DNA from: an uncultured Coriobacteriaceae bacterium
GTDB taxonomy: Bacteria; Actinomycetota; Coriobacteriia; Coriobacteriales; QAMH01
Assembly (NCBI GenBank): GCA_902796975.1
Contig: CADBRF010000044.1
Span: 1 to 11,176 of the forward strand
Direction: 5' to 3'
Length of the DNA stretch: 11,176 nucleotides
Each line of letters begins with the position of its first letter. Positions within the stretch are counted from its first letter, which is position 1. Below are positions 1 to 6,918 of this stretch, in pieces. Below the pieces are notes generated by a model. The model was not told where the DNA came from. It saw only the letters and a list, made by a program, of their open reading frames with translations, and did no database searches. The position numbers were made by a program, and so were the translations under genes.

Positions 1-420
1 AATACCCTGTGCGCAGGGTTTCGCAGAAGTTGCTATCAGTACCAACCCCACGCTCGCAAGACATATGCTAAGGAGCAGAAGAGCTTCAGCCCTGTCCCCT
101 GTCCGCGCATACGCACCATCTGCATCGGTTGTCACCTCAGTGGTGTCGAGCTCAGGGTCTGCCACGACGTCATAGCTCACCTGAACTTCTCCTTCTGAGA
201 CAGTCTCCTGATCGCCCGATTTGCTTGTCCATGTGCCCGATTCAACGTCGTACACCTGCAGGCTGCTGTTGACATCCGTCAACTCCGCTGCCCACGCGGG
301 CAGAGAGAAAACCACGAAAACCAGCATAAGCGCATAGGCGAGTGAGCAAATGCCGATGAACTTCCACTGTCTGTCTAATGTCATCGCCCCATACACCCCC
401 TTCGTGTTGAGGACTGTCAT
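1..420 (-). CDS. Small sortase-substrate-like surface protein (partial, C-terminus cut by window edge)
   Basis: An open reading frame with no stop runs from ATG at 420 to the left edge, giving 140 residues. The first ~45 residues look like a signal peptide: Lys/Arg-containing start, hydrophobic run at about 21-41, and an A-W-A site near residues 42-45. A short exported domain follows (46-103). Then come Y-A-R-T-G-D (104-109), a hydrophobic segment (112-131) and a Lys at 134. That order (TGD, membrane span, basic tail) is the layout of a C-terminal sortase sorting signal with a degenerate LPxTG box, so the true end is probably only a few residues outside the window. Residues 54-64 (L-Q-V-Y-D-V-E-S-G-T-W) resemble a motif in the neighbouring secreted protein. 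It starts 18 bases after that gene's stop, with AGGTGG upstream, so they are probably co-transcribed. An alternative start is ATG at 384. It is probably a substrate of the sortase encoded upstream in the cluster; this is inference. Confidence 0.7.
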   Translation of the reverse strand, partial: MTVLNTKGVYGAMTLDRQWKFIGICSLAYALMLVFVVFSLPAWAAELTDVNSSLQVYDVESGTWTSKSGDQETVSEGEVQVSYDVVADPELDTTEVTTDADGAYARTGDRAEALLLLSICLASVGLVLIATSAKPCAQGI

Positions 421-438
421 ATTTCTCATCACCACCTG

Positions 439-1341
439 CTAGTTCTGGACGAACTCAGGTGCCACTGAGCCCGAATTGCCAGCTTTGAGTTCCAGGCTGG
501 TATTGACCGCTTCACGTGCGGAAACGACACGATAGTTATCGGAATCACCGTAGGCATCGTCTTCGCCGCCGCTGTAAGCACCCGTTGCCCCGGCTTGATT
601 AGGACTTGCCATTGACGTGGTCTCGATAATCTGGGAATTAGCGTCAGTTGGGCCATCGAGTACCTTGCCGGATTCCGCCCAGACCTTTACCGCTTTGCCC
701 GCAGGGAGCACACCTTGCACGTTAATCACATAGTTATCTGAAGTGCTCACTTTTCCAACGTGCATGCCGCTGTAGCTGATGGCAGTTGGCACCGTGAGCA
801 GGTAGACGCCGTTGATATGCTCATCCCCACCACCATCGGGATTCTTGTCTCCATCAATGGTAGAGCCGTCTTTCCAGGGGCCCTTTTCAGTGGAATAGAG
901 CAAGTCGACCTTGCCATCATTTGCACGTCCATTGGCGTCTGCAGCGCTCCACGTTCCCGTTGAGGAATCGAACACCTGGAATCCACCATCACCGAAGTCG
1001 CCATCAACTGCCCCGCCTTCGTCATCGGTCGTGGTACCAGATGTGTCTTTTCCGGGAACACCGTTTTTATCGAGAGCATCAATAAGAGAGGAGTTGTACT
1101 GGACCGTAGCAGTCCAAGTGCCCGCAACGCCAGCAAAGCCATCGAGCTTGATGTTGTCCGTGAAGTCGGTGCCGTAGATGATGGTGGATCCCTCAGCACT
1201 TGACGCTTGATCAGCATTTACAGAAGCATCCGCGGGTTCTGCGGCAAAAGCTAATCCGGGCATCATGATGGTGCTCACCGCCATTGCCCCTGCGGCGATA
1301 AGAGCTGCAGGTTTGGTAAACGTCCTGAAGTTGATAGTCAT
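439..1341 (-). CDS. Secreted Asp/Gly-rich surface protein of the sortase B cluster
   Basis: 300 residues from ATG at 1341. A GTG at 1350 would add three residues, but the AAAGGA ribosome site lies only 2 bases from it and 11 from the ATG, so the ATG is preferred. A classic signal peptide (basic start, hydrophobic 12-30) has a probable cut at A-F-A/A near residue 33. The mature protein is acidic and rich in Asp, Gly, Ser and Thr. Two Asp/Gly runs, around residues 113-118 (DGDFGD) and 163-174 (DGDKNPDGGGDE), could bind calcium but are not canonical EF-hands. Residues 121-131 (F-Q-V-F-D-S-S-T-G-T-W) match the downstream small protein. The C-terminal half, with Y-S-G-M-H-V-G-K and L-P-A-G-K-A-V, resembles beta-sandwich proteins found beside Gram-positive sortases; this is from memory of the pattern, not a search. 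There is no C-terminal membrane span or LPxTG/NPQTN box, so it is either released or held by partners. Function unknown. Confidence 0.8.
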   Translation of the reverse strand: MTINFRTFTKPAALIAAGAMAVSTIMMPGLAFAAEPADASVNADQASSAEGSTIIYGTDFTDNIKLDGFAGVAGTWTATVQYNSSLIDALDKNGVPGKDTSGTTTDDEGGAVDGDFGDGGFQVFDSSTGTWSAADANGRANDGKVDLLYSTEKGPWKDGSTIDGDKNPDGGGDEHINGVYLLTVPTAISYSGMHVGKVSTSDNYVINVQGVLPAGKAVKVWAESGKVLDGPTDANSQIIETTSMASPNQAGATGAYSGGEDDAYGDSDNYRVVSAREAVNTSLELKAGNSGSVAPEFVQN

Positions 1342-1440
1342 AGGAATCACAATCCTTTCGATAGGTTTTAGAGCAGACTTTTCGTTTGAACCGTCATAGA
1401 TTTATTGCAAGCTATTCATGGCCCACGGAGAAACACGGGG

Positions 1441-1460
1441 GCGCATCCCGGCAGATGCGC
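1441..1460 (-). promoter_or_regulatory. Perfect 7-bp hairpin in the leader of the secreted-protein gene
   Basis: GCGCATC (1441-1447) and GATGCGC (1454-1460) form a perfect 7-bp stem with a 6-base loop. It lies in the 144-base gap between the membrane-protein stop (1486) and the secreted-protein start (1341). In the minus direction it is followed by CCCCGTG rather than a T-run, so it is not a normal intrinsic terminator. It could be an mRNA-stabilising or processing element that sets separate expression of the downstream secreted protein. The stem is seen; the role is a guess. Confidence 0.35.
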
Positions 1461-1485
1461 TAGATGCAGACAAAGACTCATGCGC

Positions 1486-2175
1486 CTAGACCACCTTCGC
1501 CTTGAACGCCATGGTCATACCATTGGCAGGCGCATGCGAACCCACGTGGTAGGCAGTGAAGACGACCTGTCCATCATAGACACCGGGCTTGAGCAGCCGG
1601 TCGAGGTGGATCTGATCGACTTTGCTGCCAGGAGCAAGCAGGTCCCCCTCTCCGCTTGAGTCCTGCGGATTCCATACGCATTCGTCTTCAGTGAACGATC
1701 CATCACCGTTCACATCGATGAAGACATGCGGAGCCATATCGACTGGATTGCCCTCGGGGTTTGCGATGAGAAGTCCAACATCTCGCTCTCCCTCTTTCCA
1801 GAGAACATTGGGGACGCTCTGGAATGTCGTATGCTCTTCTATCTCAGCGCGTACTGAAGCATTAGGAGCAGTCACACCGGTGGCATCCCCGATATAGTCT
1901 GCCGTGTTCTTGACAGCGTTTTGCCCAGTAATGAAGAAGATGCCGGCCCAAAGTGCAACAAGCGCCGCAAGGACCGCGATGACGACGCGCCAGGGAGCCC
2001 GCCTGTCGGGTTCACATATTCCGGCTCCCATTGGGGCACCTGAGCCCACCGCACTCGCATCAGAGGAAACCGTCTTGGGCTCCCATGCAGCCTCAGGCAT
2101 CGCTTCCAGTTCTTGGTTCGTGTTCCTGCCAGCGCGTGTTCCATATCGGCTGTTTCGCTTTGTGACATTGTTCAT
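1486..2175 (-). CDS. Single-pass membrane protein with extracytoplasmic EF-hand beta-domain
   Basis: 229 residues from ATG at 2175, with AAGGA about 10 bases upstream. The polar N-terminal ~61 residues precede one membrane segment (about 62-83). Arg/Lys-rich flanks on the N-terminal side predict a cytoplasmic N-terminus and an exported C-terminal domain (~84-229). That domain holds a canonical 12-residue EF-hand loop at 154-165: D1, N3, D5, G6, T9 and E12 are all in place. Surrounding text such as L-L-I-A-N-P-E-G-N-P (135-144) and L-K-P-G-V-Y-D-G-Q-V-V-F (195-206) resembles beta-sandwich domains that often sit near sortases in Gram-positive bacteria; this is recognised by pattern only. It lies 81 bases after the sortase gene and 144 before the secreted protein, all on one strand. 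It may anchor or scaffold the secreted partner in a calcium-dependent way. NPQDS at 169-173 is not a sorting signal because no membrane span follows. Specific function unknown. Confidence 0.8.
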   Translation of the reverse strand: MNNVTKRNSRYGTRAGRNTNQELEAMPEAAWEPKTVSSDASAVGSGAPMGAGICEPDRRAPWRVVIAVLAALVALWAGIFFITGQNAVKNTADYIGDATGVTAPNASVRAEIEEHTTFQSVPNVLWKEGERDVGLLIANPEGNPVDMAPHVFIDVNGDGSFTEDECVWNPQDSSGEGDLLAPGSKVDQIHLDRLLKPGVYDGQVVFTAYHVGSHAPANGMTMAFKAKVV

Positions 2176-2256
2176 GGGTTGTTGTTCCTTGTCTCTTATG
2201 AATTACGGGTATAAGGGCTTCTGATAATCAATTGAGCATGAGGAGATGGGAGCTCA

Positions 2257-3015
2257 TCAATGGGGCGCAGGATCCATTTGAGAGCAATAGACAACGGTGC
2301 GTTCGTTCGCCCATCGCCCATAGCTGCAGGTGACAAGTGACATGACCTGGTCCGGCTGGGATAGGCGGTCGAGCATTACATCGGCATGGGCGCGTTGGCT
2401 GCCATACCAATTGGAAAAGTCCTCACTGCTTGCAAAATTGCAGCGTTTGGGCTCGTTCTTCGCGTTGACGACACGCACGAACTCGACCTCGTATACCCGC
2501 CTAGCCGAAGGAGTCTGTACGAGCACGGTCTGATGGTCGCATGCCCAATCTTCATCGGCAAAATTCGCCAAGGCAGCGAACATGGAGCCGTCACGCATGT
2601 GATGGCCGCTTATCACAGCGTTTTGGGCAAATAGGTTATCCTCGCAAGCCGCATCGAGATAAATAGAGCCAAAGAGGTTGAAGTTGCCGTACACATCATG
2701 CGTGAGATACCAAGTTGGATTGGCAGAGCTTGCCGCAACAACCGGGTAGGAGATCTCTGTTCCCGGGACGCTAATCCAACCCACGATATCGGGGTTGACT
2801 GACTGCCAAGCGGCCCAATCGACCTCGGGAAACTCGGAAGAATACGAGGAATCCCCTATCTTATCGAGCGGATCGACCGGGTTAGCAAAACGGGCGTCTC
2901 GCCCCGAAAGCCACAGGTAGGTGCAGCAGCCCACGGCGAGCACGATAAGGCTGGCTCCGAGTACCGCCTGCCCCAGTGATATTTTCAAACGCCTTGGTCC
3001 TGCCTTGTTTTCCAT
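2257..3015 (-). CDS. srtB: Class B sortase (cysteine transpeptidase)
   Basis: 252 residues, the usual size for class B sortases. The start ATG at 3015 has GAGAGG six bases upstream. An N-terminal membrane anchor (about 15-37) is followed by the exported catalytic domain. Family landmarks are visible: the V-D-W-A-A-W...N-P-D-I-V-G-W-I segment (66-81), the catalytic His in S-G-H-H-M (His138), the active-site Cys in V-T-C-S-Y (Cys230) and the catalytic Arg in N-E-R-T-V-V (Arg239). Sortases of this family cleave a C-terminal motif of an exported protein and join it to the cell wall or to another protein. As the first gene of the minus-strand cluster, it probably serves the products encoded just downstream. 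The only sorting-like signal among them is YARTGD in the last gene, not the NPQTN typical of haem-uptake SrtB. No isd-like haem genes are nearby, so a dedicated local substrate is more likely than iron uptake. Confidence 0.93.
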   Translation of the reverse strand: MENKAGPRRLKISLGQAVLGASLIVLAVGCCTYLWLSGRDARFANPVDPLDKIGDSSYSSEFPEVDWAAWQSVNPDIVGWISVPGTEISYPVVAASSANPTWYLTHDVYGNFNLFGSIYLDAACEDNLFAQNAVISGHHMRDGSMFAALANFADEDWACDHQTVLVQTPSARRVYEVEFVRVVNAKNEPKRCNFASSEDFSNWYGSQRAHADVMLDRLSQPDQVMSLVTCSYGRWANERTVVYCSQMDPAPH

Positions 3016-3461
3016 ATCGGTCCTCTCAGCTCACATCCGCCATCAGGCAATGTGCATTTCAGTGCGGAGGACTCTATCGGGGACCATCTGTCCAAAACTA
3101 CCCCGAAAACCTTTCAAAATGACCGGGCAGAAACCGAATTGAGGGCTTTGAACTCGGGATTCTCCAAAAAAGATGAGTGAAAAATTTTTGCCGCAAACGA
3201 TCCACACGCGGTTCGAAAAGGTGTGCTTGGCACTTCGGTAGGTCACAAGAAGATCCAGTGCTGGGATGTATCTCCATGAAGCTCGGCTCCGTCATCCAAT
3301 AAGGGCTGGTAGGCGGTTTGTTCGCTCCACGGCGCAAAATGTTTCTAAAGCGTTACCCGCTTGACGAGGAGTCCCGCCCCGCCTGCTAGTGCACCCTATC
3401 AAGAGGGCCTCGGATGTACTATTTTTTAAACGCACGAAGTTGTGAATAGGAAGGGGTTCTT
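3016..3461. promoter_or_regulatory. Divergent intergenic region between sortase cluster and hdr-flx operon
   Basis: 446 bases without a convincing gene; short open frames here lack ribosome sites and family features. It must carry promoters for both directions, but none is clear. On the plus side, TTGACG (3361-3366) has only a poor -10 partner (TGCTAG, 3384-3389), and TACTATTTTTTAAA (3417-3430) is an AT-rich -10-like stretch without a good -35. A small inverted repeat, AAGCG-TTACC-CGCTT (3348-3362), overlaps the TTGACG and could be a regulator site. The hdrC ribosome site AGGAAGGGG lies at 3448-3456. The hdrC-proximal half is more AT-rich than the operon that follows. Confidence 0.4.
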
Positions 3462-4028
3462 ATGCACACCGTGAATCTATCCAACGTCTCCCCTGACGCC
3501 CGCGCTGCGTGCGCGGAAATCGCCAGGAAGGCAGATGTCAATCTCCGCGATTGCTATCAATGCGGAAAATGCTCAGCGGGCTGCCCCATGTCCGAAGACA
3601 TGGATTTGCCTCCGCGCCAAGTCATCCGAAAGCTGCAGCTCGGGCTTCTCGACGAAGCTCTCTCTGCATCCAGCCCATGGCTTTGCGCGCAGTGCCAGGT
3701 CTGCTCGGTGCGTTGCCCGCAGGGAATCGACATCACGGGGATTATGCGCGAAGTGCGACGTGCATCCAAGGCTGCCGGCAAACGCTCGCTTCCGGAAAGC
3801 GACGTCTTCGAAGACCTGTTTTTGAAGAAGGTCAAGAAGAAAGGCCGCTCCAACGAGCAGTATCTCGCCGCCAGCTACAACATGTCTTCTGGCCATCTCA
3901 TGCAGGATATGGGAAGCGCCCCGAAGATGCTCTCGAAGGGTCTGGTTGGCGTCAAAGCTCAGTCAGTGCGCGATATCGACGCCGTCCGAAAGATCTTCGA
4001 GAAATGTGAAGAAGGGAGGGACGCATGA
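3462..4028 (+). CDS. hdrC: Heterodisulfide reductase subunit C (HdrC-like, 2x[4Fe-4S])
   Basis: 188 residues, typical for HdrC. A strong AGGAAGGGG ribosome site lies five bases before the ATG. Two ferredoxin-type CxxCxxCxxxCP motifs bind two [4Fe-4S] clusters: Cys31/34/37/41 and Cys75/78/81/85. In Hdr complexes this cytoplasmic subunit carries electrons from HdrA to the catalytic subunit HdrB. The C-terminal part after ~110 is a basic then helical tail with no further cysteines except Cys182. It is the first gene of the seven-gene operon, and its stop overlaps the hdrB start (ATGA at 4025-4028), which implies coupled translation and a fixed HdrC:HdrB ratio. Glycolate oxidase or GlpC-type iron-sulfur subunits share this fold, but the neighbouring hdrB and hdrA settle the identity. 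Confidence 0.93.
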   Translation: MHTVNLSNVSPDARAACAEIARKADVNLRDCYQCGKCSAGCPMSEDMDLPPRQVIRKLQLGLLDEALSASSPWLCAQCQVCSVRCPQGIDITGIMREVRRASKAAGKRSLPESDVFEDLFLKKVKKKGRSNEQYLAASYNMSSGHLMQDMGSAPKMLSKGLVGVKAQSVRDIDAVRKIFEKCEEGRDA

Positions 4029-4933
4029 CCGATCTGACCTTTTCGTATTTTCCCGGCTGTTCGGCTGAATCAACCGGTTCTTCTTTCACGCAATCGATGA
4101 ACTACGTTGCCGAAAAGATTGGGATGAAGCTCGAGGAAATCGACGACTGGTGCTGCTGTGGCACGTCCGCCGCGCGTATCACCAACGACGACCTCAAGCA
4201 CGCACTGCCCACACGCAGCCTTGCGCTCTCGGAGCAGCAGCATCCCGGCATGCCCGTCATCGCCTCCTGCGCCGCCTGTTATTCCGTGCTCAAGGAGGCC
4301 CAGGTCTATGCAGCTGAAAGCGAGGAGAACCTCGCCCATGTGAACAGCCTCATCGACATGGACTACCATGCGTCGATTGACGTGACCAATATCCTCGAGG
4401 TGCTCGTCCAGCCCGATGTGCAGGAGAAGGTCGTCGCCGCTCTTAAGACCAAACTGAACGGTGCCAAGCTCGCATGCTATTACGGGTGTCTGCTTGTTCG
4501 TCCCACCGAGGTTGTTCAGTTCGACAACCCGGAAAATCCCACCAAGATGGAAGGCCTTCTCAACGCGTGTGGTGCTGAGTGCGTTGACTGGTCTTTCAAG
4601 ACAGAGTGCTGCGGAGCTTCGAACCATATCGTGAGCCCCAAGGCGGCACGCAAGGCGGTGGAGCGCATCTTCCGCAATGCAAAGGCAAATGGAGCAGACG
4701 CCATCGTGACGGCTTGCCCGCTCTGCTGGCTCAACCTCGATATGCGCGAGGATCAGGTTAATAGCGAGATGGGCACCGACTACCACCTGCCTGTCTACTA
4801 CTTCACCGAGCTCATCGCCATGGCGATGGGTGCCACCGCAGACGAAGCTGGCCTCAAAAAGCACTTCGAACCGGCTGAAGCCTACGCCGCATCGCTTTTC
4901 AAGCAGCCTGAAGCCGAGGAGGTGGCGAAATGA
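4025..4933 (+). CDS. hdrB: Heterodisulfide reductase subunit B (HdrB-like, two CCG domains)
   Basis: 302 residues, normal for HdrB. It contains two cysteine-rich CCG modules. The first uses Cys12, Cys44-Cys45-Gly and Cys82-x-x-Cys85. The second uses Cys155 (in C-Y-Y-G-C), Cys195-Cys196-Gly and Cys231-x-x-Cys234. In the crystallised methanogen enzyme such modules hold two unusual noncubane [4Fe-4S] clusters that split a disulfide, so intact motifs argue for genuine disulfide (or related thiol) reduction here. The substrate is not CoM-S-S-CoB in a non-methanogen. DsrC-type disulfides are the proposed partner in sulfate reducers, but no dsrC is present in the window. The gene overlaps hdrC by 4 bases, with GGAGGG four bases before its ATG, and overlaps hdrA by 4 bases. 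Confidence 0.94.
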   Translation: MTDLTFSYFPGCSAESTGSSFTQSMNYVAEKIGMKLEEIDDWCCCGTSAARITNDDLKHALPTRSLALSEQQHPGMPVIASCAACYSVLKEAQVYAAESEENLAHVNSLIDMDYHASIDVTNILEVLVQPDVQEKVVAALKTKLNGAKLACYYGCLLVRPTEVVQFDNPENPTKMEGLLNACGAECVDWSFKTECCGASNHIVSPKAARKAVERIFRNAKANGADAIVTACPLCWLNLDMREDQVNSEMGTDYHLPVYYFTELIAMAMGATADEAGLKKHFEPAEAYAASLFKQPEAEEVAK

Positions 4934-6918
4934 GCCGTATCGGTGTTTTCGTCTGCCATTGCGGCAGCAATATCGGCGGTGTCGTCGACTGCCCGGCAGT
5001 TCGCGACTATGCGGCAACCCTACCCAACGTCGTTCATGCCGAAGACAACAAGTACACTTGCTCGGACCCCGGTCAGGCAAAGATCAGACAGGCAATCGAA
5101 GACTATGACCTCGACCGCATCGTCGTTGCGGCCTGCAGCCCTCGTATGCACGAGCCAACCTGGCGTGCCCTTCTCTCGCACACCAAGGTGAACCCTTATA
5201 TGCTCGAAGTCGCCAACCTGCGTGAACACGATTCCTGGGTGCACGCGGATAACAAGGAAGCGGCAACCGAGAAGGCTAAAGACCTCGTCAAGATGGCGGT
5301 TGCAAAGGTCGATCACGCAATCCCCCTCTATACCCAGCAGATTCCCGTCAACAAGAAGGCGCTCATCATCGGCGGCGGCATCGCCGGCATGCAGGCAGCG
5401 CTCGACATCGCCGACGCTGGCTACAAGGTCACCATCGTGGAGCGCAAGGCAACGCTGGGCGGCAAGATGCCCATGCTCGACAAGACCTTCCCCACCATGG
5501 ACTGCTCCGCCTGCATCTGCACGCCAAAGATGAGCGAGGTGGGCAACCACCCCAACATCACGGTAAAGACGCTCTCGGAGGTCACCAAAGTCGAGGGCTA
5601 CGTGGGCAACTTCGAAATCACCATCAAAGAGCATGCCAAGTACGTCGATTACGACAAGTGCACAGGATGCGGTCTGTGCACAACCAAGTGCCCCTCCAAG
5701 AAGATTCCCAACGAGTGGAACCAGGGCCTCGACAACCGCACCGCCATCCACAAGGTCTTTGAGCAGGCTGTTCCCTCCAAGCCTGTCATCGACGCCGACC
5801 ACTGCCTCAAGCTCACCCGCGACAAATGCGGTGTGTGCGCCAAGGTCTGCCCCACAGGCGCCATCAATTACGAGGACGTCGACCGAGAGACAACGGAGAC
5901 TTTCGGGGCAGTAGTCCTGGCAACAGGCTACGAGCTCATCAAATGGGAAGACCTCTACCCCGAATATGGCGGAGGCGCCTATCCCGACGTCATCGACGGA
6001 CTGCATTTCGAGCGCATCATCAACGCATCCGGCCCCTCAGAGGGCCGTATCGTACGCCCTTCGGACGGCAAGGAGCCCAAGAGCGTCGTCATCGTCAAAT
6101 GCGTGGGCAGCCGCGACCCCAACAAGGGCAAAGCCTACTGCTCTCGCGCCTGCTGCATGTACGGCGCCAAGCACGCCCATCAGATTATCGAGCACATTCC
6201 CGATTGCAAGGTCTACGTCTTCTACATGGACGTGCGCACACCGGGCAAGAACTATGACGAGTTCTACATGCAGGCCAAAAACGACGGTGCCTGCTACCTG
6301 CGCGGCCGTGTGAGCAAAATCTACAAGGAGGGCGACCACTACGTCGTTTGGGGCGCCGACACCATCTCGGGCGCGAAAGTCGAGGTCAACGCCGATATGG
6401 TTATCCTCGAGACGGCAATGGTGGCAGCTCCAGGCGCAACTGAAACCGCCATGCTCTTCGGCGTTCAGACCGACAAGGACGACTGGATCATCGAGGCCCA
6501 CCCCAAGCTGCGCCCCGTCGAAACCGCCTCTCGCGGCGTCTATCTGGCGGGCGTTGCCCAGGGTCCCAAGGACATCCCCGATACCGTCGCCCAGGCAGGA
6601 GCCGCGGCATCCAAGGTCATCGGCATGTTCAGCCACGATTCCCTCGAGTCCAACCCGCAGATCTCCAACGTCGACATCGCCAAGTGCTCGGGCTGCGGCA
6701 CCTGTGTGCACATCTGCCCCTACGGCGCCATCTCGCTTGTGGAGAAACACCTGCGCGAGAATTCCGTCAAGGTCACCCGCGATGTGGCCCAGGTCAACCC
6801 GGCACTCTGCCAGGGTTGCGGCGCCTGCACGGTTGCCTGCAAGCCCGGTGCCCTCGACCTGCTTGGCTATTCCGATAAGAGCATCATGGAGGAGGTGGAT
6901 GCGCTATGCCAGTGGTAG
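4930..6918 (+). CDS. hdrA: Heterodisulfide reductase subunit A (flavin-based electron-bifurcating HdrA)
   Basis: 662 residues, in the usual HdrA size class. An N-terminal cysteine-bearing domain (C-H-C-G at 9-12, Cys44, A-C-S-P-R-M-H at 68-74) precedes a thioredoxin-reductase-like FAD fold: G-G-G-I-A-G at 148-153 and the acidic end of beta-2 at Glu171. A conserved D-C-S-A-C-I-C segment spans 191-197. Four ferredoxin-type cluster motifs are complete: Cys244/247/250/254, Cys292/300/303/307, Cys586/589/592/596 and Cys627/630/633/637. Further family cysteines are Cys391, 404, 408 and 409. In the established model the HdrA FAD receives electron pairs and sends one electron to ferredoxin and one to HdrC/HdrB. 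All positions are cysteine, with no in-frame UGA suggesting selenocysteine. The start has GAGGAGGTGG upstream and overlaps hdrB by 4 bases; the end overlaps flxD by 13 bases. Confidence 0.95.
   Translation: MSRIGVFVCHCGSNIGGVVDCPAVRDYAATLPNVVHAEDNKYTCSDPGQAKIRQAIEDYDLDRIVVAACSPRMHEPTWRALLSHTKVNPYMLEVANLREHDSWVHADNKEAATEKAKDLVKMAVAKVDHAIPLYTQQIPVNKKALIIGGGIAGMQAALDIADAGYKVTIVERKATLGGKMPMLDKTFPTMDCSACICTPKMSEVGNHPNITVKTLSEVTKVEGYVGNFEITIKEHAKYVDYDKCTGCGLCTTKCPSKKIPNEWNQGLDNRTAIHKVFEQAVPSKPVIDADHCLKLTRDKCGVCAKVCPTGAINYEDVDRETTETFGAVVLATGYELIKWEDLYPEYGGGAYPDVIDGLHFERIINASGPSEGRIVRPSDGKEPKSVVIVKCVGSRDPNKGKAYCSRACCMYGAKHAHQIIEHIPDCKVYVFYMDVRTPGKNYDEFYMQAKNDGACYLRGRVSKIYKEGDHYVVWGADTISGAKVEVNADMVILETAMVAAPGATETAMLFGVQTDKDDWIIEAHPKLRPVETASRGVYLAGVAQGPKDIPDTVAQAGAAASKVIGMFSHDSLESNPQISNVDIAKCSGCGTCVHICPYGAISLVEKHLRENSVKVTRDVAQVNPALCQGCGACTVACKPGALDLLGYSDKSIMEEVDALCQW

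Noticed and set aside
1..14. CCCTG-TGCG-CAGGG palindrome at the left edge as a terminator
   Set aside because: It lies inside the coding frame, has only a 5-bp stem and no T-run in the gene's direction is visible in the window.
1654..1671. NPQDS in the EF-hand membrane protein as an NPQTN-type class B sortase signal
   Set aside because: It is about 57 residues from the C-terminus with no hydrophobic span or basic tail after it, so it cannot work as a sorting signal.
3120..3250. Possible tRNA suggested by GGTTCGAA-like and GAGTTCAAA-like strings
   Set aside because: The flanking bases do not pair into a T-arm stem and no acceptor or anticodon arms could be found on either strand.
4070..5080. 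336-codon minus-strand open frame across hdrB and hdrA
   Set aside because: It is antisense to well-supported genes with full family motifs, has no ribosome site or recognisable domain, and is a by-product of GC-rich codon bias; the same holds for the minus frames at 5020-6006, 6037-6750 and 8065-9165.
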